A stretch of 64,000 nt of DNA from Methylobacterium gossipiicola (GTDB lineage Bacteria > Pseudomonadota > Alphaproteobacteria > Rhizobiales > Beijerinckiaceae): contig NZ_FOPM01000011.1 of NCBI RefSeq assembly GCF_900113485.1, positions 1-64,000 on the forward strand, in the 5' to 3' direction. Within the stretch, counting starts at the first letter, position 1, and every line of letters begins with the position of its first letter. Below the pieces are notes generated by a model. It was not told the DNA's origin and did not search any database. It was given only the letters and a program-made list of their open reading frames with translations. The position numbers were made by a program, and so were the translations under genes. Positions 31,912 through 40,205 of this stretch are shown piece by piece.

Positions 31912-32759
31912 TGCCGCGGCCCCTCCGCCTCACCACGTTGATAGCGCTCGCCTCGGCGCTCGGCGCCTGCTCGACCTCGCAGGGGGCTCCGGCCCCCGTC
32001 GCGGAAGCCCGGCCGCAGATCGCCCCGGAGGTCTTGCGCCGGTACGCCGCCGTCACGGACGAACCCTTCCCGGTGGAGGCGGTCGACCCGCGCGACCTCA
32101 AGGCGCGCAACGTCCGCCAGTTGGTCAACTACCCGTCGAAGGAGCCGCCCGGCACCCTCGTGGTCGATCCCTACAGGCGCTTCCTCTACCTCGTCATGGA
32201 GGGCGGCAAGGCGATGCGCTACGCGGTCGGGGTGGGCAAGGCCGGCTTCGAGTTCACGGGCGAGGCGACCGTCGCCCGCAAGGCGTCCTGGCCACGCTGG
32301 ACGCCGACGCCCGACATGCTCCGGCGTGATCCGGAGCGGAACGGGCGCTGGGCCGGCGGCATGCCGGGCGGCGACAGGAACCCGCTCGGCGCCAGGGCGC
32401 TGTACCTGTTCAAGGACGGGAAGGACACGCTCTACCGCATCCACGGCACGACGGAGCCCTGGAGCATCGGCGAGGCGGTGTCCTCGGGATGCATCCGCAT
32501 GCTGAACCAGGACGTGATCGACCTGCACCGGCGCGTTCCCACCGGCACGAAGGTGGTGGTGCTCGGGTCCCGAGGCACCGTCCACGCCCCACGGCCAAAA
32601 GCGCCGGAGACGACGGGCAGCCTCCGGTACGGCGCATCCGCCGGACTGATGCCGGACGACGGCCTCGATCATGCGGGGCTCGACAACCGATCGCGCAACG
32701 CGTCGGAAGCACCCGAGCCTCCGGCCTACGACAGGGAGGCGGACGATGACGGTCTTTAG
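31908..32759 (+). CDS. L,D-transpeptidase (YkuD/ErfK family)
   Basis: The 283-residue protein starts with a lipoprotein-type signal (ALGACSTS, Cys near 21) and has a YkuD catalytic domain: HGTTEPWSIG and the nucleophile motif SSGCIRMLNQDV near 190-203. It cross-links peptidoglycan through meso-DAP residues. The C-terminal 80 residues are disordered. Why it sits between thiol-redox and DsrE genes is not obvious; DsbA/DsbD can keep its catalytic cysteine reduced, which would link it to its neighbours. Confidence 0.9.
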   Translation: MMPRPLRLTTLIALASALGACSTSQGAPAPVAEARPQIAPEVLRRYAAVTDEPFPVEAVDPRDLKARNVRQLVNYPSKEPPGTLVVDPYRRFLYLVMEGGKAMRYAVGVGKAGFEFTGEATVARKASWPRWTPTPDMLRRDPERNGRWAGGMPGGDRNPLGARALYLFKDGKDTLYRIHGTTEPWSIGEAVSSGCIRMLNQDVIDLHRRVPTGTKVVVLGSRGTVHAPRPKAPETTGSLRYGASAGLMPDDGLDHAGLDNRSRNASEAPEPPAYDREADDDGL

Positions 32760-33207
32760 GAGCCTGATGATCGCGGTCGTGCTTGCGACCCTGTGCGTAG
32801 GGGCGGCCCATGCCGGCTCGGAGGCGCCGGCCGGGTACTACGCCGACCAGAAGGTGGTCTACCACAATGACGGCGGCCCCGACGGAGCCACCTACTTCAA
32901 GCGCCTGCTCGGCAACCTGCGCAACCACGTCGAGGCCGTGGGCAAGGCCCATGTCGAGATCCGCGTGGTGAGCCACGGCGACGGGGTCGCGCTCTTCCAG
33001 GCGGCCGCGAACGACAAGGAGGTCGCCGCCCGCATCGATGCCCTCAAGGGGATGGGCGTTCGGTTCCTCATCTGCGCCAACACTTTGCGCGAACGGAAGA
33101 TCGACCGTGGCACGCTCTACGGCGTCACCGAGGACGACGTCGTGCCGAGCGGTGTCGCCGAACTGGCGCGGCTGCAGGGCATGGGGTTCGCCTATATCCA
33201 TCCCTGA
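32746..33207 (+). CDS. Secreted DsrE-family protein
   Basis: The 153-residue protein has a signal peptide (CVGAAHAG) and a DsrE/DsrF-like domain: KVVYHNDGGPDGATYFKRLLGNLRNHVEAVG, VEIRVVSHGDGVALF and the C110 region MGVRFLICANTLRER. Cytoplasmic DsrE proteins carry persulfide on a cysteine; exported ones are common in sox loci. It overlaps the L,D-transpeptidase gene by 14 bp. A second member is at 56576. Confidence 0.85.
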   Translation: MTVFRSLMIAVVLATLCVGAAHAGSEAPAGYYADQKVVYHNDGGPDGATYFKRLLGNLRNHVEAVGKAHVEIRVVSHGDGVALFQAAANDKEVAARIDALKGMGVRFLICANTLRERKIDRGTLYGVTEDDVVPSGVAELARLQGMGFAYIHP

Positions 33208-33350
33208 GCTGGTCGAACGGGGAAAGACGATCCTCCCGTCGGCATCGACGCCACGCCATCGATGGCGTCTGCACAAACGCGAAGGCGTCCGCGCGCCATC
33301 GCCCCCCCAGCGCTTCCCAAATTAGGCCATCGATTTCACGCTTGCAGTTT

Positions 33351-33383
33351 CATTAGTGAATGCTAAATAAGAGATTCCTAATG
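33351..33383. promoter_or_regulatory. Second ArsR-type operator, before the YeeE-PDO operon
   Basis: CATTAG (33351-33356) and CTAATG (33378-33383) frame a core that shares GAAT, CTAAATAAG and ATTC in the same order as the palindrome at 27042. Both places precede sulfur-related genes, so one ArsR regulator probably binds both. The remaining 33208-33458 shows no gene. Confidence 0.6.
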
Positions 33384-33458
33384 TAACAACTCGGCAGGGG
33401 AGGACGTCCCTTGCAGCCAGCCGGGCATCCCCCGGACCACCACCTGGGAGTGACCACC

Positions 33459-33884
33459 ATGGATGGCTTCACGCCTGTCAGCGCCCTCGCCGGCGGGGCC
33501 TTGATCGGCACCTCCGCGGCTTTGTTCCTGCTCCTTAACGGACGGATCGCCGGCATCAGCGGCATTCTCGGCGGCCTCCTAACCCCGCCGTCTCGCGAGA
33601 CGGGCTGGCGCGCCGCCTTCGTGGCAGGACTCGTCCTGGCGCCGTTCGCCTACGCCGGCCTGGGTGGCAGCCTGCCGCCGGTGACGGTGGATGCCTCGTT
33701 CCCGCTGCTCGCCGTCGCCGGCCTGCTGGTCGGGTTCGGATCGCGCCTCGGTGCCGGCTGCACGAGCGGCCACGGGGTCTGCGGCATCGGCCGTGGCTCG
33801 CTCCGCTCCGTGGTCGCCACCGGCACCTTCATGGCCGTCGCCATCCTGACCGTCCTCGTCGTGCGCCATCTCATCGGAGCCTGA
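33459..33884 (+). CDS. YeeE/YedE-type sulfur transporter, half A
   Basis: The 141-residue protein has about four spans and the YeeE/TsuA signature [22 protein letters not shown] (near 99-120) with two conserved cysteines in the conduction path. Split YeeE transporters work as two adjacent half-size proteins, and the partner follows by 3 bp. Predicted to import thiosulfate or another reduced sulfur species. ATG 33459 has GGGAG upstream. Confidence 0.88.
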   Translation: MDGFTPVSALAGGALIGTSAALFLLLNGRIAGISGILGGLLTPPSRETGWRAAFVAGLVLAPFAYAGLGGSLPPVTVDASFPLLAVAGLLVGFGSRLGAGCTSGHGVCGIGRGSLRSVVATGTFMAVAILTVLVVRHLIGA

Positions 33885-33887
33885 GCC

Positions 33888-34334
33888 ATGGCCAAGATCG
33901 TCTCCGCCTTCGCCGTTGGCCTCCTGTTCGGCCTCGGCCTCCTCGTCTCCGGAATGGCCGATCCGGCCAAGGTCCTCGTCTTCCTCGACGTGACCGGGCG
34001 CTGGGACCCGAGCCTCGCCTTCGTGATGGCTGGCGCCGTCGCGATCTCGGCGACGGGCTATCTCGTGGCGCGGCGCCGTGGGCGGCCGTTGCTCGCCTCG
34101 CGGCTTGAGATCCCGACCCGGCGCGACCTCGACCCGCGCCTGATCGTCGGCGCCGCGGTGTTCGGCATCGGCTGGGGCCTCGCCGGCCTGTGCCCGGGGC
34201 CGGCGCTCACCCTGCTGACGGTCGCACCGGCGCAAGCGGTGACCTTCGTCGTCGCCATGGTCGTCGGGATGCTGGCGTTTCGCCTTCTCCCGGCGGCAGC
34301 CCCGAAGCCGGCGATCCAGGGAGCCGACGCATGA
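33888..34334 (+). CDS. YeeE/YedE-type sulfur transporter, half B (DUF6691)
   Basis: The 148-residue protein completes the split transporter. It has FGLGLLVSGMADPAKVLVFLDV at the start and the second cysteine loop GWGLAGLCPGPALT near 98-111. Four to five spans. Its stop overlaps the start of the TauE gene (ATGA). Confidence 0.88.
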   Translation: MAKIVSAFAVGLLFGLGLLVSGMADPAKVLVFLDVTGRWDPSLAFVMAGAVAISATGYLVARRRGRPLLASRLEIPTRRDLDPRLIVGAAVFGIGWGLAGLCPGPALTLLTVAPAQAVTFVVAMVVGMLAFRLLPAAAPKPAIQGADA

Positions 34335-35140
34335 CGCCCGGCCTGCTGACATCCGGCCTCGCGGCAGGCTTGGGCGGGGTCGTCGGCGTGATCCTCGGCC
34401 TCGTCGGCCGGGGTGGCTCGATCCTCGCGGTTCCGCTCCTGACCTACGTCATCGGCGTGGCCTCGCCACACGTGGCGATCGGCACCAGCGCCCTGGCGGT
34501 GTTGGTCAGCGCAGCCGGCAACCTCGTCCCGCAATGGCGGGCCTGGAACGTGAACTGGCGATGCGCGGCGGCGTTCTCGGTCGCTGGCGTCCTCGGCGCG
34601 CTGGCCGGCTCGGTCGCCGCGCAGGCGGTCGACGGGTAGAGCCTCCTGGCCCTGTTCGGCGTCGTAATGCTGGTGGTCGGGGGCCTGATGCTGCGCAAGC
34701 GGCGCGGCGATGGCGACCCCGAGGTGCGCCTGACCAAGGCCAGTGCCCCGGTGCTCCTGCCTTGGCTGCTCGGCATAGGCTTCGCCGTCGGCCTGTTCTC
34801 CGGCTTCTTCGGCATCGGCGGAGGATTCCTCATCGTGCCGGGCCTGATGCTGGCGACGTCGATGCCGCTGCCCATGGCCATCGGCACCTCACTGGTCGCG
34901 GTCAGCGCCTTCGGGGCGGCGACCGCGGCGAGCTACGCCGCCTCCGGCCTGATCGACTGGCCGTTGGCCGGGCTGTTCATCCTGGGAGGGGTGCTCGGCG
35001 GCCTCGCCGGCACGCGCCTCGGCCAGCGGCTCGCTGGGCGCAAGCGCGCCCTGACCGTTACCTTCGCCGGCCTCGTCATCCTGTTCGGCCTCTACGTCGT
35101 CGCCCGCGGGGCCTTGCCACTCCTCGGCTCCATCACCTGA
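34331..35140 (+). pseudogene. TauE/SafE-family sulfite/sulfur exporter, interrupted by an amber codon
   Basis: The frame runs from ATG 34331 to TGA 35140 and would give about 269 residues, the normal length, but TAG at 34637-34639 interrupts it after VAAQAVDG. The intact paralogue at 44750 reads GKAVDGQRLL at this point, so CAG to TAG is the simplest change. Both halves otherwise keep the family features (GLVGRGGSILAVPLL, FGIGGGFLIVPGL). Options are a recent pseudogene, a sequencing error, or amber readthrough; two half-proteins starting again at 34667 are also possible. TauE-type proteins export sulfite or sulfoacetate. Confidence 0.85.
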
Positions 35141-35203
35141 ACCCGAAAGAGGAGGCGTTTCATTTCGGACCAGACCATCGAAGCCCTGCGCGGGCATCCC
35201 ATC

Positions 35204-36073
35204 GTGACCGGCTTCCATGACGAGCCGACCGGCAGCATTCAGTACGTCGTCACGGACCCCGAGACGAAAAGCTGCGCCATCATCGATCCGGTGCTCGACT
35301 TCGACCCGAAGTCCGGCGCGACCGCGACCCGCTCCGCCGATGCTCTGCTCGCCCACATCGAGCGCGAGCGCTACGAACTGGAGTGGGTCCTCGACACCCA
35401 CCCGCACGCCGACCACTTCTCGGCGGCCGGCTACCTGCACGACAAGACCGGCGTCCCGACCGCCATCGGCGAGAAGGTCGTCGACGTGCAGCGGCTCTGG
35501 AAGGGGCTCTACAACCTGCCCGACACGTTCCGGACCGACGGTTCGCAGTGGTCGCGACTCTTCGCCGACGGCGAGCGCTTCCGGATCGGCGACCTCGACG
35601 TCGAGGTGATGTTCACGCCCGGCCACACCCTGGCCTCCATCGCCTACCGGATCGGCGACGCCGCCTTCATCCACGACACGCTGTTCATGCCCGACAGCGG
35701 CTCGGCGCGGGCCGACTTCCCGGGCGGCAGCGCGCATGCACTCTGGCGCAGCATCCAGCGCATCATGGCCCTGCCGGACGAGACGCGGCTCTTCACCGGG
35801 CACGATTACCGCCCGGATGGGCGCGAGGCGGCGTGGGAGAGCACGGTCGCCCGGCAGCGGGCGGAAAACCCGCACCTGGTCGAGACCCCGACCGAGGTGG
35901 CGTTCGTCCGCATGCGCGAGGCACGCGACCGCGAACTTCCGATGCCCAAGCTCATCCTGCATTCCCTGCAGGTGAACATCCGAGGCGGCCGCCTGCCCGA
36001 GCCCGAGGCGAACGGCAGGCGTTACCTGAAGATCCCGCTGGACGCCCTCGACGGAGCGGCCTGGGGCGAGTGA
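35204..36073 (+). CDS. Persulfide dioxygenase-like MBL-fold protein (ETHE1/Blh type), copy 1
   Basis: About 290 residues. The metallo-beta-lactamase site is complete: THPHADH (HxHxDH), H of FTPGHT, D of FMPDSG and H of TGHDYRP. Proteins of this group oxidise glutathione persulfide to sulfite. The GTG at 35204 is the first standard start, but the frame is open further up and an ATT at 35162, seven bases after AGAGGAGG, would begin xSDQTIEALRGHPIV; that fits the ribosome site far better, so the true start may be ATT (or a mutated ATG). It follows the TauE frame by about 20 bp. Confidence 0.85.
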   Translation: MTGFHDEPTGSIQYVVTDPETKSCAIIDPVLDFDPKSGATATRSADALLAHIERERYELEWVLDTHPHADHFSAAGYLHDKTGVPTAIGEKVVDVQRLWKGLYNLPDTFRTDGSQWSRLFADGERFRIGDLDVEVMFTPGHTLASIAYRIGDAAFIHDTLFMPDSGSARADFPGGSAHALWRSIQRIMALPDETRLFTGHDYRPDGREAAWESTVARQRAENPHLVETPTEVAFVRMREARDRELPMPKLILHSLQVNIRGGRLPEPEANGRRYLKIPLDALDGAAWGE

Positions 36074-36084
36074 CGGAGGAAGCC

Positions 36085-36471
36085 ATGACCATGAGAAGCG
36101 CGAAGGACTTGGTGGCGGAAGCCAACCGCGAGGTGGAGACCTTGTCGGCCGAGGAGGCGCTCGCCCGCCTCGGCCAGCCCGACACGATGCTCGTCGACGT
36201 GCGCGAAGGCGAGGAATTGGCCAAGACCGGCAGGATCGCCGGCGCGGTCCATGTGCCGCGAGGCTTTCTGGAGTTTCAGGCCGACCCGGAAAGCCCGACC
36301 CACAAGGCCGAGCTCGGCGGCGGCAGGCGCCTGGTTCTCTACTGTGCCTCCGGCAATCGCTCGGCCCTGGCCGCGAAGACGCTCAACGACATGGGCCTGG
36401 GCCCGGTCGCCCATGTCGCCGGTGGTTTCCCCGCTCTGGCCAAGGCAGGGGCATCGGTCGATCCTGCCTGA
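36085..36471 (+). CDS. Rhodanese-like sulfurtransferase
   Basis: The 128-residue single-domain rhodanese has the entry motif DTMLVDVREGEE (33-44) and active-site loop CASGNRS (near 90-96) with the catalytic cysteine. It transfers sulfane sulfur between thiosulfate or persulfides and thiols. It ends the YeeE-TauE-PDO operon and lies 11 bp after the dioxygenase, with GGAGG upstream. Cytoplasmic (no signal). Confidence 0.9.
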   Translation: MTMRSAKDLVAEANREVETLSAEEALARLGQPDTMLVDVREGEELAKTGRIAGAVHVPRGFLEFQADPESPTHKAELGGGRRLVLYCASGNRSALAAKTLNDMGLGPVAHVAGGFPALAKAGASVDPA

Positions 36472-36644
36472 ACACCCGCTCGCCGGTCAGGCGGGGCGGG
36501 CAAGCCGCGGATTTGGCGTCCGTCACCGGTCGAGGACGCGGAGGGCCGTGCCGAGGGCGAGCAGGCACCGAGCGCGACCGCCAGGATCGTGCGAGTCAGA
36601 AAAGACCATCGTCGTGGATATCGTATCCGGGGCGGTGGTCTAGC

Positions 36645-38069
36645 ACTACTTTGGCAGATTGGTTTCAGGGTGGCAGGTTGAGATCGGCGTTACAGTGCGG
36701 ACATCGTCGCGCTGGAGGCCGACTGAGGTGATCCAGGATGGCCTGCCGGATCGCCGGCATCGAGGGCTGGGGCGGTGGGCAGGCGATTCTTTTTTTTCCG
36801 CCCCATCGCTGCGAGGCGCCGGGATTGGAGGAAGGCGTAGGCCATCATCGTCATCAGCGCGTGCCGATGCAACCCGGTCCAGGATCGGCCCTCGAAGTGA
36901 TCGAGGCCGAGTTCCTCCTTCATCTGCTGGTGGGCCTGCTCGCAGATCCAGCGCGCCTTGATCGTTGCTGCCAGCTGCTTGAGGGTGGCCTCGGCCGGCA
37001 GGTTCGAGAGATAGTACTTGCGCTCGCCCGAGCCACGCTCCTCGCGGACCAGCCAAACCTCGTCGCCGGGCAGATGCTGATTGCCCATTGCGCCGATCCT
37101 CTGGGTCGGGCCATCGGCCATCCGAACGCGCAGCGCGCAAAAGCGAGCCCGCAGCCGGCCCTTGGTGCCGCGCCGCCAGGTCACAGATCGGCCGGTCATG
37201 TCCGCGAGGATCGTCTCCGCTGCGACCGAGACCTGATCCGGGACGTGACGCTTGCGCGGTCGCCCCCGTCCCGCGACGGGGAAGATCATCGTCACGGCGG
37301 CCGGGTAAACTTTGTTGCGTCCCGAGATCCCGACGGCCCAGCTCAGGCCACGCGCGCTCAGGGCCTGCCGGAACGGGGCGGACCCATATCCTGCATCGGC
37401 CAGCACGCAGCCGAAGCGTACGCCGCCCTCCCGGACCCGATCGATCTCCGCGACCGCAATCTCCAGCTTGGTGCGGGCCGCGCGCAGGCCCTCGGGTACG
37501 CCGGCCGATACCATCCGATCCGGGTCGCTCGTCCAGGTCTCGGGCAGGAACAGCGCCAGACCGACCGCGACTGGGACCTCGCCGCGTGCCAGCGTGAGCG
37601 ATACCAGCGTCTGGCAGTTGGCGGTCTTGCCCAGCGTCGTCGCGTATTGCGGCGCCACTCCGACCGAGCGGTCGCCCTTCTTCGGCAAGGCGGTGTCATC
37701 GACGACCAGGACCGCATCCAGGCCGCCGACGAGGCGATCGGCCTCGCCGAGCAGCGCCCGCTTCAGCGGCGCCGCATCCCAGATCCCGGCCGCGATGAAG
37801 TGGTGCAGCCGGTCGTAGGGCACCCCCTCGGCCCGGGCCGCCATCGGCTGAACGCTCTTGCGATCACCGAGGCCGATCAACCCGGCCACATAGAGCGGGC
37901 ACATCGCCCGGCGTGCTGGATGGGACAGCCCCGCCAGGAATGGCTGCAGCCACCGATCCAGATCCTCACGCCATCCGCCAGCACCCGACATCGTGCGCAC
38001 CCACGCTCATGGCCATGGCATGCGAATCCACGAAAATCTCCCGCGTTCCTTCAATCTGCCAAAGTAGTT
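36645..38069. mobile_element. IS701-family insertion sequence, complete
   Basis: The ends carry perfect 16-bp inverted repeats (ACTACTTTGGCAGATT at 36646-36661 and its complement at 38053-38068), and the element is flanked by direct CTAG copies (36641-36644 and 38070-38073), the usual YTAR-type target of IS701 elements. One transposase gene fills the element. Confidence 0.85.
36690..38000 (-). CDS. IS701-family transposase
   Basis: The 436-residue DDE transposase has the IS701 (DUF4338-like/IS4-related) layout: VLVVDDTALPKKGDRSVGVAPQY near 97-119 with the first Asp, CVLADAGYGSAPFRQAL near 200 with the second, and the C-terminal ARWICEQAHQQMKEELGLDHFEGRSW with the catalytic Glu. It appears intact, so the element may be active. 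Confidence 0.92.
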   Translation of the reverse strand: MRTMSGAGGWREDLDRWLQPFLAGLSHPARRAMCPLYVAGLIGLGDRKSVQPMAARAEGVPYDRLHHFIAAGIWDAAPLKRALLGEADRLVGGLDAVLVVDDTALPKKGDRSVGVAPQYATTLGKTANCQTLVSLTLARGEVPVAVGLALFLPETWTSDPDRMVSAGVPEGLRAARTKLEIAVAEIDRVREGGVRFGCVLADAGYGSAPFRQALSARGLSWAVGISGRNKVYPAAVTMIFPVAGRGRPRKRHVPDQVSVAAETILADMTGRSVTWRRGTKGRLRARFCALRVRMADGPTQRIGAMGNQHLPGDEVWLVREERGSGERKYYLSNLPAEATLKQLAATIKARWICEQAHQQMKEELGLDHFEGRSWTGLHRHALMTMMAYAFLQSRRLAAMGRKKKNRLPTAPALDAGDPAGHPGSPQSASSATMSAL

Positions 38070-38073
38070 CTAG

Positions 38074-39077
38074 GTGTTTGATCCCGCAGTGTGGTGATAC
38101 GGTTGAGCCCCATGCTGCGAGGGAAGCGCTATGGGCCAGGTTCTCCATGGAAGCGCCACCACGACGGAGGCAGTCCGTCGCGCGATCCAGTTACGTGAAG
38201 AGAGCGTAAGAGCACTGGCCAAGCGCTACGGTGTCAGTCCGACGACGGTGCAGAAATGGCGCAAGCGGACGACGACGGCGGATGCCCGGATGGGACCCAA
38301 GGAGCCGCGCTCCACCGTCCTCACGCCTGAGGAGGAGGCGATCATCGTCGCCTTTCGGCGTCACACCCTGCTTCCCCTCGACGATTGCCTCTACGGTCTC
38401 CAGCCGACGATTCCGCACCTGACCCGATCTTCGCTGCATCGCTGTCTGGAACGGCACGGGATCAGCCGACTGCCCGAGATCGACGGCGACAAACCCAAGA
38501 AGCAGCGCTTCGCGAGCTACGCCATCGGTTACGTCCACATCGATATTGCTGAGGTCAGCACGGCTGAAGGCAAGCTTAGGCTGTTCGTGGCCATCGACCG
38601 AACCAGTAAGTTCGCCTTCGTGCGGCTGGTCGAAAGCGCCGGCAAGATGGAGGCTGCTCAGTTCCTACGCGACTTCATCGAGGCAGTGCCCTACCGCATA
38701 CACACGGTTCTCACGGACAACGGCATTCAGTTCACGTCACGCCAGCGAGATATCTACGACAGTCAGCACATCTTCGACCGTGTCTGCGACGAGCATGACA
38801 TCGAGCACCGCCTGACCAAGGTGAACCACCCTTGGACCAACGGGCAAGTCGAGCGGATGAACCGAACGATCAAGGACGCGACGGTCAAACGCTACCACTA
38901 CGACAGTCATGATCAGCTTCGAACACACCTGCATCTGTTCGTCGATGCCTACAATCACGCCCGCAGGCTCAAGACCCTGCGTGGCCTGACACCCACCGAG
39001 TTCATCCTCAATGCCTGGACGAAAGAACCCGACCGCTTCAGGATCGACCCGTCACACCTCATTCCGGGACCATACAC
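38074..39077. mobile_element. IS481-family insertion sequence, complete
   Basis: Left end GTGTTTGATCCCGCAGTG (38074-38091) pairs with the complement of 39060-39077 at 14 of 18 positions. CTAG flanks both sides (38070-38073 and 39078-39081). The left CTAG is shared with the IS701 element, so the two insertions touch. Confidence 0.75.
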
Positions 39078-39081
39078 CTAG
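38131..39081 (+). CDS. IS481-family transposase
   Basis: The 316-residue protein has an N-terminal helix-turn-helix (VRALAKRYGVSPTTVQKWRKR, 28-48) and an rve integrase core: YVHIDIAEV (first Asp), TVLTDNGIQF (second Asp) and NHPWTNGQVERMNRTIKD (Glu). It appears intact. The stop codon TAG is provided by the CTAG target repeat at the element edge. Confidence 0.92.
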   Translation: MGQVLHGSATTTEAVRRAIQLREESVRALAKRYGVSPTTVQKWRKRTTTADARMGPKEPRSTVLTPEEEAIIVAFRRHTLLPLDDCLYGLQPTIPHLTRSSLHRCLERHGISRLPEIDGDKPKKQRFASYAIGYVHIDIAEVSTAEGKLRLFVAIDRTSKFAFVRLVESAGKMEAAQFLRDFIEAVPYRIHTVLTDNGIQFTSRQRDIYDSQHIFDRVCDEHDIEHRLTKVNHPWTNGQVERMNRTIKDATVKRYHYDSHDQLRTHLHLFVDAYNHARRLKTLRGLTPTEFILNAWTKEPDRFRIDPSHLIPGPYT

Positions 39082-39182
39082 CGCCCCATCGATTTGAGCA
39101 TCCATCGCAGCGGCAGAGCCACGGCCGTCAAACTCGCGACGCTCATCACCCAGAACAGGACAAACCATCCGAACCGACGCAT
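39078..39182 (-). CDS. DUF2474-type small subunit of the bd oxidase
   Basis: The 34-residue single-span peptide (MRRFGWFVLFWVMSVASLT) lies directly after cioB with overlapping ATGA, the usual place for DUF2474 proteins, which accompany cyanide-insensitive bd oxidases. Its stop lies in the CTAG target site of the IS481 element, so the native 3' end may have been changed by that insertion. Confidence 0.75.
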   Translation of the reverse strand: MRRFGWFVLFWVMSVASLTAVALPLRWMLKSMGR

Positions 39183-40192
39183 CAGTGATACCCCGCTCCC
39201 GCCGTGACCTTGCCGCGGAACAGCCAGTAGACGTAGGCCGTGTACGTCAGCACCAGCGGGATAAGGATCGCAGCGCCGTAGAGTAGGAAGGCTTGGGACT
39301 TCGGATGGGTCGCGGCTTGCCAAATCGTAATGCTCGGTGGGACGATGTGGGGCCACATGCTGATTCCGAAACCGAGATAGGAGAGCAGGAAGAAGCCGAG
39401 AGCACATAGGAACGGCGAGAGTTCCTCCCGGCGCGCGAGTGCATGGGCGAAGCGCCAGGCGAGCAGACCGACGAGGATCGGAACTGGCGCCCCGATCAGC
39501 ATGCCGGGCAGGTTGAGCCAGCGGTCCCGGAATGGCCCGCTGATGGCGAGCATCGTCGCCGACACGACCGCGATGCCGACGAGGGTGGCCAAGCCCAGGG
39601 GCTTGGCGAGGCGGTAGGCGCGGATCTGCAACTCGCCCCCGGTCTTCCAGATCAGCCAGCAAGCACCGAGCAGCCCGTAGCCGACGACGAGGGCGATGCC
39701 GGTGAGTAGGGAGAACGGCGTCAGCCAGTCCCACCAGCCGCCGGCATAGGCCCGCCCCTCGACCCGGATGCCCTGGACGAAAGCGCCGAGCGCGATGCCC
39801 TGGCAGAAGGCCGCCACGAAGCTGCCCCAGGAAAACGCGCGGTCCCACCAGAGCTGGCCGCGGGGCGTGGCGGCGCGAAAGCGCATCTCGAAGGCGACGC
39901 CGCGGAACACCAGAGCGAGCAGCATCAGGATGAGCGGCATGTAGAGCGCCGGCAGAATGGTGGCGTAGGCCAGCGGAAAGGCTGCGAACAATCCACCGCC
40001 GCCGAGCACGAGCCAGGTCTCGTTGCCGTCCCAGACGGGGGCCACGGAGTTGACCATCACGTCACGGTCGGACTTGCTCCGGATGGCAGGGAACAGGATG
40101 CCGAGGCCGAGATCGAACCCGTCCATGGCGACGTAAAGGAACACCGCCGTGGCGATCAGGACCGCCCAGATCAGGGTGAGATCGAGTTCCAT
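39182..40192 (-). CDS. cioB: Cytochrome bd-type quinol oxidase subunit II (CioB/CydB)
   Basis: The 336-residue protein has eight to nine spans and typical CydB blocks: AMDGFDLGLGILFPAI near 23-38, SVAPVWDGNETWLVLGGGGLFAAFP near 49-73 and FGISMWPHIVPPSITIWQAA. With subunit I it reduces oxygen using quinol and does not pump protons. The start is 13 bp from the cioA stop. In this island it can take electrons that sulfide:quinone reductase puts into the quinone pool. Confidence 0.94.
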   Translation of the reverse strand: MELDLTLIWAVLIATAVFLYVAMDGFDLGLGILFPAIRSKSDRDVMVNSVAPVWDGNETWLVLGGGGLFAAFPLAYATILPALYMPLILMLLALVFRGVAFEMRFRAATPRGQLWWDRAFSWGSFVAAFCQGIALGAFVQGIRVEGRAYAGGWWDWLTPFSLLTGIALVVGYGLLGACWLIWKTGGELQIRAYRLAKPLGLATLVGIAVVSATMLAISGPFRDRWLNLPGMLIGAPVPILVGLLAWRFAHALARREELSPFLCALGFFLLSYLGFGISMWPHIVPPSITIWQAATHPKSQAFLLYGAAILIPLVLTYTAYVYWLFRGKVTAGAGYH

Positions 40193-40205
40193 CGCAAGCC
40201 TCTCC

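Noticed and set aside
36472..36640. Gene between rhodanese and the IS701 element
   Set aside because: Frames are short and without ribosome sites; the stretch looks like the intergenic 3' region of the rhodanese operon.
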